Positions 1 through 5,571 of a stretch of 6,176 nucleotides of DNA are shown in pieces. The notes under the pieces are model-generated. The model was not told where the DNA came from. It saw only the letters and a program-made list of their open reading frames with translations, and made no database searches. The position numbers and the translations under genes were made by a program. Source of the DNA: Vicinamibacteria bacterium (GTDB lineage: Bacteria; Acidobacteriota; Vicinamibacteria; Fen-336; JAGNNV01); the NCBI GenBank assembly GCA_016650185.1, contig JAENWE010000312.1, positions 1 through 6,176 of the forward strand. Direction: 5' to 3'. The number at the start of each line of letters is the position of its first letter. Positions within the stretch are counted from its first letter, which is position 1.

Positions 1-1111
1 GGTGGGTGAGCCGACGAAGGTCCCGGTGACTCTGAGCCCACCGGCGACCCGGGGCAACGATGAGGACATGCGGCGCCGGTTCGATCTGGACAACCCCGCG
101 CCATCGCCTTTCGGGAACCAAACACCCACGCCTTCCCCGGAACCCACCCGGCTCACCGCGAACAAGATCACCGAGATCGTCGATCAGTTCCTGGTCACGA
201 GCGGTGCGCTGATGCGGCTCAATGACGCTGGCCGTGAGCACGGCCAGATCCGAGCGTTCAACAACCGGACCTTCGATACCACGAAGGCCGCGCCCACGGT
301 GGTCCTGCGCAATGAAGACTACGGCCGCATTTCTCGCTTGATCGACGACGGCGCCACCGTCGAGCTGGAGTTCACGATCATCAACCAGACCTATCCCGAG
401 GGCACGACCTCGTACAACGTCGTTGCGGAGATTCCGGGCACGGACAAGAAGGCCGAAGTCGTGATGCTGGGCGGCCACCTCGACTCGTGGCACTCGGCCA
501 CCGGCGCCACCGACAACGCCATTGGATCGACGATGATGCTGGAAGCCGCGCGCATCATCAAGGCCGCGGGACTCAAGCCAAGGCGTACCATTCGCGTCGC
601 TTTGTGGGGCGGGGAAGAGCAGGGCCTGCTCGGGTCGAAGGCGTATGTGAAAGAGCACTTCGGCACTTTCGAGAATCCCAAGACTGAGTTCGACACTTTC
701 GACGGCTACTTCAATGTCGATTCCGGCACCGGGCGGATTCGCGGCGCCTCGGTCTTTGGTCCCAAGGCTGCGGGAGCATTGCTCCGTGATGTCCTGGCGC
801 CCTTCGAGGATTTTGGCCTGCTCGGAGCCTCCGTCACCTCGTCCCGCCGCTCCGGCGGGACCGACAGCACCTCCTTCAATGAAGCCGGCCTTCCTGGGAT
901 CGGCCTCGGCCAGGATCCGATTCAGTACGGAACCCACACCTGGCACACCAATCTCGATACCTACGAGCGGATCATCGAGGACGACGCCATCCGGTCGGCC
1001 ATCGCGATCGCGGGCGCCGTCTATCACCTGGCCATGCGGGATGACATGGTGCCGCGGTTTGCCAAAGAGCAGATGCCGGCTCCGCCGCCCTCCCCAACGC
1101 CGACGCCGTAG
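1..1111 (+). CDS. M28-family zinc metallopeptidase (aminopeptidase / carboxypeptidase Q-like), 5'-truncated by window edge
   Basis: C-terminal 369 residues of a secreted-type M28 peptidase; the first complete codon is at base 2, and its GTG is not a real start because the frame is open to the edge. M28 enzymes use two zinc ions to remove residues from peptide ends, usually outside the cytoplasm. Visible residues (numbered from base 2): about 55-135 fits the end of an inserted PA-type domain, followed by the catalytic core. Metal ligands are H159 in GGHLDSW, D171 in GATDNA, E205/E206 in WGGEEQG (E205 the likely general base), D240 in NVDSG, and H315 in HTWHTNLDT. The signal peptide and start of the PA domain must lie upstream. 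The protein ends in a short proline-rich tail (PAPPPSPTPTP), a low-complexity end of no known function. The core is intact and probably active. Family assignment is very secure; substrate is unknown. No functional link to the downstream sugar genes is evident. Confidence 0.95.
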   Translation, partial: VGEPTKVPVTLSPPATRGNDEDMRRRFDLDNPAPSPFGNQTPTPSPEPTRLTANKITEIVDQFLVTSGALMRLNDAGREHGQIRAFNNRTFDTTKAAPTVVLRNEDYGRISRLIDDGATVELEFTIINQTYPEGTTSYNVVAEIPGTDKKAEVVMLGGHLDSWHSATGATDNAIGSTMMLEAARIIKAAGLKPRRTIRVALWGGEEQGLLGSKAYVKEHFGTFENPKTEFDTFDGYFNVDSGTGRIRGASVFGPKAAGALLRDVLAPFEDFGLLGASVTSSRRSGGTDSTSFNEAGLPGIGLGQDPIQYGTHTWHTNLDTYERIIEDDAIRSAIAIAGAVYHLAMRDDMVPRFAKEQMPAPPPSPTPTP

Positions 1112-1144
1112 GGCGTTCGAGCCAGGCCCTGCTCCGGAGCCCCT

Positions 1145-1163
1145 CGGACCGGGACGGGGTCCG
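1145..1163 (+). terminator. Weak candidate hairpin after the peptidase gene
   Basis: CGGACC (1145-1150) can pair with GGTCCG (1158-1163) around a 7-base loop, 34 bases after the peptidase stop codon. The stem is GC-rich but short and no T-run follows, so it is not a canonical intrinsic terminator. A 10-base palindrome GCTCCGGAGC sits just upstream at 1131-1140. It might help end peptidase transcription before the promoter at 1188; this is position-based inference only. Confidence 0.2.
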
Positions 1164-1187
1164 CGTTGCGCCCAATCGGAACTGCTA

Positions 1188-1216
1188 TTGGAACGTTCCA
1201 CACTTCAGGCGATAAC
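1188..1216 (+). promoter_or_regulatory. Putative sigma70-type promoter for the TIM-barrel/oxidoreductase operon
   Basis: TTGGAA (1188-1193, 4 of 6 match to TTGACA) and GATAAC (1211-1216, 4 of 6 match to TATAAT) are separated by exactly 17 bases, the optimal spacing. It lies in the only gap upstream of the two-gene unit and would start transcription near 1223, giving a leader of about 43 bases before the ATG at 1266. A small leader hairpin is possible (CGC-GGAC 1229-1235 with GTCC-T-GCG 1240-1247, loop CTTC). The local AT content is higher than in the flanking genes. Two 4-of-6 hexamers can occur by chance, and promoter consensus in the host phylum is unknown, so this is a reasonable but unproven call. 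Confidence 0.45.
1189..1200. promoter_or_regulatory. Perfect 12-base palindrome over the -35 element; candidate repressor operator
   Basis: TGGAACGTTCCA is its own reverse complement and covers most of the putative -35 hexamer. The AACGTT core with central CG is typical of LacI-family operators, which commonly control sugar operons. An extra half-site-like GGAAC lies 12 bases upstream at 1178-1182, and CCAAT (1172-1176) and ATTGG (1187-1191) form another inverted pair. No regulator gene is visible in the window. A repressor bound here would block RNA polymerase; this is inferred from position. Confidence 0.4.
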
Positions 1217-1265
1217 ATGCGGGCTAAGCGCGGACCTTCGTCCTGCGACCCCTTGGAAATCCCGC

Positions 1266-2177
1266 ATGAGCCACCCTCGCATCGGCAACGCCCCCGTGAG
1301 TTGGGCCGTTTACGAAGCTCACCTAGAGAACCCTCCTTTCGCCAGCGTACTCGACGCCATTGCCGCCTCGGGCTATGAAGGCACCGAGCTTGGCCCTTAC
1401 GGTTACCTCCCCACCACGAGGGAAGCGCTCGCCCGCGAGCTCGAGTCGCGTCATCTGAGCCTTGGCTCGTCTTTCGTTCCGGTGTCCCTTGAAGACCGAG
1501 GGGCACGCGATGCCGTCATCGCCCACTCCGTGAAAGTCGCGAGTCTTCTGGCGCAGTTTGGGGTCGAGGAGTTGATCATCGCTGCCCAGGAAGGGCCCAT
1601 GAGGACAGCCAACGCGGGACGGATTCCCAAGGATGGGTCGAAGAGTTGGACCGCGGCCGAGTGGACGACGGCTCTCGAGACGCTCGACCTCATCGCCCGG
1701 CGCGTGATGGAGGAGCATGGCCTCGGCGTGGTGGTTCATCACCACGCCGGCACCCATATCGAAACGCCTGAGGAGATCGAGCGCCTCCTCGAAGGCACGC
1801 GATCAGATCATGTGAATCTGCTTCTCGATACCGGCCACGCGGTCTACGGCGGCTGTGATCCGGTGGACATCGCCACCCGCCACGGCGCCCGCATTCGCTA
1901 TGTCCACCTCAAGGACGCGGATGCCGATCAGCTCCAGAACGTGAGGACCACCGACATCTCGATGGCGGACGCGTGGAAGCGGGGGATCTTCTGCGCGCTC
2001 GGGGATGGCGTCGTCGACTTCGAGGGCGTCTGGGCGGCGCTCGCGAAACGCAACTACGATGGGTGGATGATCGTGGAGCAGGACGTGGTTCCGGATGCTT
2101 CCGGTCGCCTGAGCCCCGATCCCATGGAGAGCGCCAGAAGGAGCCGGACGTATCTCAAGGAGGTCCTTGGCTTGTGA
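1266..2177 (+). CDS. IolE-like sugar phosphate isomerase/epimerase-type TIM-barrel enzyme
   Basis: 303 residues, a full-length single-domain protein of the xylose-isomerase-like (AP endonuclease 2) TIM-barrel family, closest in style to inosose dehydratase IolE, which dehydrates 2-keto-myo-inositol in the cytoplasm. The start at 1266 places the conserved opening RIGNAPVSW at residues 5-13; the frame is open much further upstream over the peptidase gene, but that part is an out-of-frame shadow. Visible motifs: GYEGTELGPYGYLP (36-49), HHHAGTHIETPEE (158-170, compare YHHHMGT in IolE), LLLDTGH (185-191), YVHLKD (212-217), and IVEQD (269-273). D188, H214 and E271 are the likely metal ligands together with an upstream acidic residue. 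The ribosome site is weak (GGAAA at 1255-1259). It overlaps the oxidoreductase gene by four bases. The partner and nearby transporter suggest sugar or cyclitol catabolism; alternatives are a keto-sugar epimerase or a 3-keto-glycoside lyase. Family is secure, exact reaction is not. Confidence 0.9.
   Translation: MSHPRIGNAPVSWAVYEAHLENPPFASVLDAIAASGYEGTELGPYGYLPTTREALARELESRHLSLGSSFVPVSLEDRGARDAVIAHSVKVASLLAQFGVEELIIAAQEGPMRTANAGRIPKDGSKSWTAAEWTTALETLDLIARRVMEEHGLGVVVHHHAGTHIETPEEIERLLEGTRSDHVNLLLDTGHAVYGGCDPVDIATRHGARIRYVHLKDADADQLQNVRTTDISMADAWKRGIFCALGDGVVDFEGVWAALAKRNYDGWMIVEQDVVPDASGRLSPDPMESARRSRTYLKEVLGL
2157..2164 (+). promoter_or_regulatory. Strong ribosome binding site that fixes the oxidoreductase start
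   Basis: AAGGAGGT lies inside the last codons of the TIM-barrel gene, 9 bases before the GTG at 2174. It is a near-perfect Shine-Dalgarno, and it selects this GTG over the long upstream extension of the frame. With the GTGA stop/start overlap at 2174-2177 it indicates coupled translation. Confidence 0.85.
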
Positions 2178-3304
2178 GCGGAAGGTTGCGGGTGGGGGTG
2201 ATTGGATGCGGGGGCATCGCGCAGATGATGCACCTGCCGACTCTGGGCGAGAGGCCCGACCTTTTCGAGATCGTGGCCCTGGCCGACATCTCCGAAGACG
2301 TTCTCAGTGCGGTGGGGGATCGCTATCCTCTCGCCCATCGCTCACGCGATTTCCGCGAGGTCGTGACGCGTTCGAACGTCGATGCGGTCTTCGTGCTGTC
2401 ATCGGGCCGTCATGATGCGACTCTCCTCGCGGCGTTCGAAGCGGGAAAGCACGTCTTCGTGGAGAAACCGCTCGGCTTTGGACGGCCCGAAACGGAGGCC
2501 GTCGCCGCGGCCGCCCGAGCGGCCCGCGGCTTCACCATGGTCGGGTATCACAAGCGTTTTGATCCCGCGTACCTTGCGGCCAGCGCGCTCGTGCGATCAA
2601 TGCCCGATCTTCGCTACGTCGAGGCGACGGTGCTCCATCCGGATGACGGAGCGTATCGCGAGCACCACGCCATCCTTCCCAACCGCGATCCCAAACGGCC
2701 CGGTAGCGATGAGGCCGAGACCAACGCGGGCGCCCTTCTGGAGGCGAAGACGGACGATCTGAAGGAAGGGCTCGACGCGACCTTGCGTCCGGGCGCTTCG
2801 CTCTCCGAGCGAGTGGCGGCGTTGATGCTCTGGCAGAGCCTCATCCACAATATCAACGCCTTGCGCGGAGTGCTGGGCGAGCCCGAGCGTGTTCTGTCCG
2901 CATCGGTGTGGAATGACTGGATGGCGCAGCATTCGCTGACGGAGTTTCCGCGCGGCGTGCGGGTGTCGATGAGCTGGGTGTCTCTGCCCGGGGTCAAGCA
3001 CTACGAGGAGCGCCTGCGTTTCGTCTCCCCGAATCTGCGCGCCACTCTGACCTTCCCCTCGCCCTACCTCCGTCACGCCCCCACGAAGCTCGAAGTCGAG
3101 CGTATGGAGGGCGAGACTCTGGTGGTTGAAGACCGCGTGGTGAGCTACGACGAAGCGTTCCGGGCGGAAATCCACCATTTCCGCGAAAGCGTCCTCGGCG
3201 GCCAGGCTCCGCTCATCTCGGTGGACGACGCCGTAAGGGATGCGCGGTGGATCGAGGCCATAGGACGCAGCTACACCTCCGCTGTGCCTTGCGCCGTGGC
3301 CTAG
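2174..3304 (+). CDS. Gfo/Idh/MocA-family NAD(P)-dependent oxidoreductase
   Basis: 376 residues, starting at GTG within the GTGA overlap with the upstream gene. The family oxidises or reduces a hydroxyl/keto group of sugars, cyclitols and related compounds with NAD(P) in the cytoplasm. The N-terminal Rossmann fold has RVGVIGCGGIA (6-16, dinucleotide-binding GxGxxA), the acidic D38 after strand 2 (ALADIS), which favours NAD, and HVFVEKPLGF (93-102) with the conserved EKP lysine K98. GYHKRFDP (124-131) starts the substrate domain. HNINALRGVLGEP (225-237) carries the conserved histidine H225. Between about 155 and 215 is a polar, acidic stretch longer than in simple IolG-like enzymes. In Bacillus IolG the catalytic residues are Lys97, Asp172 and His176; here the residue four before H225 is Q221, so the catalytic set differs. 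Likely acts on the same substrate chain as the coupled TIM-barrel enzyme. Not assigned to a named enzyme; inositol or 3-keto-sugar chemistry are candidates. Confidence 0.93.
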   Translation: MSGRLRVGVIGCGGIAQMMHLPTLGERPDLFEIVALADISEDVLSAVGDRYPLAHRSRDFREVVTRSNVDAVFVLSSGRHDATLLAAFEAGKHVFVEKPLGFGRPETEAVAAAARAARGFTMVGYHKRFDPAYLAASALVRSMPDLRYVEATVLHPDDGAYREHHAILPNRDPKRPGSDEAETNAGALLEAKTDDLKEGLDATLRPGASLSERVAALMLWQSLIHNINALRGVLGEPERVLSASVWNDWMAQHSLTEFPRGVRVSMSWVSLPGVKHYEERLRFVSPNLRATLTFPSPYLRHAPTKLEVERMEGETLVVEDRVVSYDEAFRAEIHHFRESVLGGQAPLISVDDAVRDARWIEAIGRSYTSAVPCAVA

Positions 3305-3321
3305 GCTAGCCCAGGGCTAGC
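3305..3321 (+). terminator. Hairpin directly after the oxidoreductase stop codon
   Basis: GCTAGCCC (3305-3312) and GGGCTAGC (3314-3321) are perfect inverse complements around one base, forming in practice a 7-bp stem with a CAG loop. It begins at the first base after the TAG stop. The following bases (TGTCCCC) give no U-run, so this is a plausible 3'-end-stabilising or factor-assisted terminator structure rather than a classical intrinsic terminator. Confidence 0.4.
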
Positions 3322-3415
3322 TGTCCCCACTCCCTTGGAACCCGTTCGCGAACGCCCCTACCGTCACTGCGAGCCTTCGACGGACTACGTCCGTGACGTT
3401 TGGGAGAACGCACCA

Positions 3416-3465
3416 CCGTCATCGCGAAGGACCATGGAAGAACTCCGGGTCCTTCGCGATGACGG
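3416..3465. repeat. Perfect 18-bp inverted repeat with 14-base loop
   Basis: The arm at 3416-3433 (CCGTCATCGCGAAGGACC) is the exact reverse complement of 3448-3465; the loop is 3434-3447. As RNA from either strand this gives a very stable hairpin placed midway between converging genes. No T-run follows on either strand. It could act as a bidirectional transcription end or mRNA 3'-end stabiliser, or be a REP-type element. The inverted repeat itself is certain; the role is inferred. Confidence 0.85.
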
Positions 3466-3492
3466 AAAGGGCCTGAAATGGGGCGTTTTCGA

Positions 3493-3519
3493 CCGTCGTC
3501 CTCAGCAGGACCCCGACGG
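3493..3519. repeat. GC-rich hairpin, 10-bp stem with a 3-base bulge
   Basis: CCGTC-GTCCT (3493-3502) pairs with AGGAC (3507-3511) and GACGG (3515-3519) around the loop CAGC, with CCC (3512-3514) bulged. It shares the CCGTC/GACGG ends of the larger neighbouring hairpin. It lies downstream of both converging operons and may contribute to transcription ending. Confidence 0.5.
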
Positions 3520-3531
3520 AATCCTTGGGAC

Positions 3532-3566
3532 GAAGCAGTCTCGGCGGGGGACGGCGAGATCGCTTC
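3532..3566. repeat. Imperfect inverted repeat, GAAGC-NN-TCTCG type
   Basis: GAAGCAGTCTCG (3532-3543) pairs with CGAGATCGCTTC (3555-3566) except for one A/C mismatch and one G-U wobble; the 11-base loop is G-rich (3544-3554). This is the first strong hairpin downstream of the ketopantoate-reductase-like gene on the minus strand, about 40 bases after its stop, so it may serve as its transcript end. The motif resembles the GAAGCAATCTCG half of a widespread palindromic repeat. Confidence 0.5.
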
Positions 3567-3606
3567 AGGCCCGAACGTTGCGGCCTTCCCGATGACGTGC
3601 CCTGGA

Positions 3607-4596
3607 TTATCGACCGGGCACCTTCGGGAAGAAGGCGGAATCGGTCGGGGCTTCCTCGAGCACCTTCATCATCAGCTGCAGCGTTTCGTTGAGGGGTGCT
3701 GGCACTCCGAGGGCGCGACCTCGACGGGCGACGTAGCCATTCAGGTCGTCGATCTCGGTGGCACGCCCCTGGGCAATGTCCTGGCCGGTGGATGAGATCG
3801 CCTCCGGGAAGCCTTCGGCGAGGTCCATCACTTGCTTCAACACCACTTCGAAGTCCAGCGAAACGCCGTCTTTTCGCCCCACCGCCACCAGCTCCTCGAC
3901 GATCTGCCGCATCAGAGTGCGTGACGCGGCGGTGGTCACGAGCCGCTGGTAGCGCGCCCGTCCCAGGGCGGAGAGCGCGTTGTAGCCGCAGTTCATCGCG
4001 AGCTTGGTCCACAGGGTGAGCCGAATGTCGTCCGGCACAGATGAGGGGATCGAGGCGCGCCGAAGGGTCTCTGCGAGGTCATGAAGAAGGGCCATTCGCG
4101 TCACCGCATCCGGCCGCCCCGGAAACCATTCGCCGAGCAGCACGTCGCCGCGGCCGTTGTGCCGTACGTGGCCGGGGCCTTCGATCAGGCACGATACGAT
4201 CAGGGCGGCCGGGAATACGGCGTGGTCGAGAATTGTCGAGAGTCGCGAAGCCCCATCGACGCCATTCTGGAATGCGAGAACCGTCGCTTTCTCCGCCAGA
4301 AACGGCTTCAGCTCGAGGGCGACCTTCTCGGTGTCGCGCGTTTTCGTGCAGAAGAGAACGATCTCGCTCTGGGAGAGCACATCCATCTTCGTGGCGGCGC
4401 GCACTGAGGTGCGGAAGTCGAAGTCACGGCCGGTGACTCTGAGCCCGTTCGCATTCATGGCCTCGACGTGGATCGCGCGAGCGACGATGGTGACCGGCGC
4501 TCCCGCCCTCGCGAGCCAGCCTCCATACAGGCAGCCGATGGCCCCGCCCCCCATGACGCCGATCCGCGGCCAGGGCGGCCTGACGGGTGGAATCAT
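3607..4596 (-). CDS. Ketopantoate reductase-family (PanE/ApbA) NADPH-dependent dehydrogenase
   Basis: 329 residues, near the usual 290-340 for the family. PanE reduces 2-dehydropantoate to pantoate in pantothenate/CoA synthesis, using NADPH in the cytoplasm. The start ATG (4594-4596) has AGGAAG 8 bases upstream (4605-4610 on the plus strand); the next in-frame Met would cut the nucleotide-binding motif. The N-terminal Rossmann fold has RIGVMGGGAIGCLYG (11-25), FCTKTRDTE (82-90) and AFQNGVDG (108-115). The C-terminal helical domain has LWTKLAMNCGYNALSAL (195-211) and SSTGQDIAQGRATEIDDLNG (268-287). By comparison with E. coli PanE, K198, N111, N202, S269 and E281 fit the catalytic and substrate-binding positions, so the enzyme looks intact. 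It lies 45 bases after the sugar-binding protein gene, probably as the last gene of the transporter operon. That context raises the possibility of another 2-keto acid or branched hydroxy acid substrate; many family members are not true pantoate enzymes. Confidence 0.9.
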   Translation of the reverse strand: MIPPVRPPWPRIGVMGGGAIGCLYGGWLARAGAPVTIVARAIHVEAMNANGLRVTGRDFDFRTSVRAATKMDVLSQSEIVLFCTKTRDTEKVALELKPFLAEKATVLAFQNGVDGASRLSTILDHAVFPAALIVSCLIEGPGHVRHNGRGDVLLGEWFPGRPDAVTRMALLHDLAETLRRASIPSSVPDDIRLTLWTKLAMNCGYNALSALGRARYQRLVTTAASRTLMRQIVEELVAVGRKDGVSLDFEVVLKQVMDLAEGFPEAISSTGQDIAQGRATEIDDLNGYVARRGRALGVPAPLNETLQLMMKVLEEAPTDSAFFPKVPGR

Positions 4597-4641
4597 CGGG
4601 GCTGCTTCCTGGCGGTCGTGGATGGATCGCGACCCGGTGTC

Positions 4642-5565
4642 CTACTTCGCATACCTGGCCGCGTTCTTCGCGTCCACGTACTCCGTCCCCGTGTCGATGA
4701 GCTTCGCCACCGTCCGGCCCTCGGCGAGAGCGATCGCGGCCAGAACACCCTGGCGCCCCATTTCACGGGGGCTCTGGGCGACGCTGCCGGTCAGTTTGCC
4801 CTCGACAATCGCGCCCGCCGCTTCCTGGGTCGCGTCGAACCCGATGATCGCGATCTTGCCGCGCAACTTCCGGGCTTCCACCGCTTCCATAGCACCCAGC
4901 GCCATCTGGTCATTGGTCGCGAAGACTCCCTTGATGTCCGGGTGCGCGGTGAGAAGGTTCTCCATGACCGTGAGGCCGAGCTGCCGCTCGCTGTTCCCGG
5001 GCTGCTGCGCCACCACCCTGATCCCAGGAGTCTTCGCGATCTCATCCAGGAATCCCCTGGCCCGCGCATCCTGGGACTCGTTTCCAGGAACGCCCGAGAT
5101 GACCGCGACATCGCCGGTCGTTCCCATGGCTGCCACCAGCCCCATGGCCGCGAGTGCGCCGCCCTTCGCGTTGTCGGTTCCGATGTAGGACGACTTCTTC
5201 TCGAACGGCGCGTCGGTATCGACGAGCACCACCGGAATACCGCGACTGGCCGCCTGCTCCAGGGCGCTGACCACCTGAGCCGAGCCCGCGGGCGACACCA
5301 CCAGCGCCTTGACCCCTCGCCGCACCTGATTTTCCAGAATGCTGACCTGCTGATCCACGTTGATCTCGCGATCGGGCGCCGAGATCACCAGTTCGTAGTC
5401 GGGGTTCTCGGCCGCCGCCGCTTTGGCGCCGTCCGCCATGACCAGCCAGAACTCCGAGTCCATTGCCTTGGTCACGAGGGCGATGACCTTCTTCTCCGGT
5501 GGGCGAGAACAGGCGGGAATGGCCAGAACAAGCGAAAGGACGGCAGTGGTCACATGGGACTTCAT
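4642..5565 (-). CDS. Sugar ABC transporter periplasmic substrate-binding lipoprotein, RbsB-like
   Basis: 307 residues, the normal length for the ribose/galactose-type (peripla_BP_4) binding proteins that deliver a sugar to a membrane permease. The N-terminus (MKSHVTTAVLSLVLAIPACS) is a short lipoprotein signal with Cys19 as the lipidation site; the lipobox IPAC has an uncommon proline at -2. Two alternating lobes follow. Residues in ligand-contact positions of RbsB are visible: the aromatic patch SEFW (37-40), D116 in VLVDTDA, R168/R170 in QDARARGF, N218 in ATNDQMALGA, D244 in GFDA and Q264 in SVAQSP. This pattern indicates a pyranose/furanose or cyclitol ligand, but does not identify it. ATG at 5563-5565 is preceded by AAGGAGAT with 9-base spacing. 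It begins 6 bases after the permease stop, and the ketopantoate-reductase-like gene follows 45 bases later. Confidence 0.95.
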   Translation of the reverse strand: MKSHVTTAVLSLVLAIPACSRPPEKKVIALVTKAMDSEFWLVMADGAKAAAAENPDYELVISAPDREINVDQQVSILENQVRRGVKALVVSPAGSAQVVSALEQAASRGIPVVLVDTDAPFEKKSSYIGTDNAKGGALAAMGLVAAMGTTGDVAVISGVPGNESQDARARGFLDEIAKTPGIRVVAQQPGNSERQLGLTVMENLLTAHPDIKGVFATNDQMALGAMEAVEARKLRGKIAIIGFDATQEAAGAIVEGKLTGSVAQSPREMGRQGVLAAIALAEGRTVAKLIDTGTEYVDAKNAARYAK

Positions 5566-5571
5566 GAAGGT

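Larger units (their letters stand above)
3361..3597. repeat. Cluster of inverted repeats in the convergent gap (REP/dispersed-palindrome-like)
   Basis: The 302 bases between the two converging operons (3305-3606) hold no supportable gene. Related units occur in opposite orientations: CCGTCACTGCGAG (3361-3373), CCGTCATCGCGAAGGACC (3416-3433) and its exact inverse (3448-3465), and CCTTCCCGATGACG (3584-3597), which matches 3451-3464 at 13 of 14 positions. Between them are GAAGCAGTCTCG (3532-3543) and its near-inverse CGAGATCGCTTC (3555-3566). CCGTC...GACGG brackets recur at 3361-3383, 3416-3465 and 3493-3519. A separate 12-base palindrome CGTTCGCGAACG lies at 3343-3354. The set resembles, in degenerate form, the CGTCATTGCGAG...GAAGCAATCTC palindromic repeat scattered between genes in many bacteria; that resemblance is from memory and the element's class is not established here. 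Confidence 0.6.

Noticed and set aside
714..1265. Upstream extension of the TIM-barrel reading frame across the peptidase gene
   Set aside because: It overlaps the conserved catalytic part of the peptidase in another frame, its translation is Pro/Arg/Ser-rich without family similarity, and the conserved enzyme start RIGNAPVSW follows the ATG at 1266.
1973..2173. Upstream extension of the oxidoreductase frame into the TIM-barrel gene
   Set aside because: The Rossmann-fold N-terminus begins right after the GTG at 2174, which has a strong ribosome site at the right distance; the extension is a shadow of a conserved gene.
3335..3595. 86-codon plus-strand open frame in the convergent gap
   Set aside because: It runs straight through the inverted repeats, has no ribosome site, and its translation resembles no protein I know; the frame is open because of high GC.
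3305..3606. A CRISPR array or small RNA gene in the convergent gap
   Set aside because: Repeats are inverted, unequal in spacing and degenerate, with no regular spacers; no promoter-like pair or T-run terminator marks a small RNA.
3419..4012. 197-codon minus-strand open frame over the repeats and the reductase 3' end
   Set aside because: It overlaps the well-supported reductase gene in another frame and has an Arg/Pro/Gly-rich shadow composition.
4157..5188. 343-codon plus-strand open frame antisense to the reductase and binding-protein genes
   Set aside because: Its length comes from GC-rich antisense codons; the opposite strand encodes two proteins with intact family motifs, and there is no ribosome site or recognisable domain.
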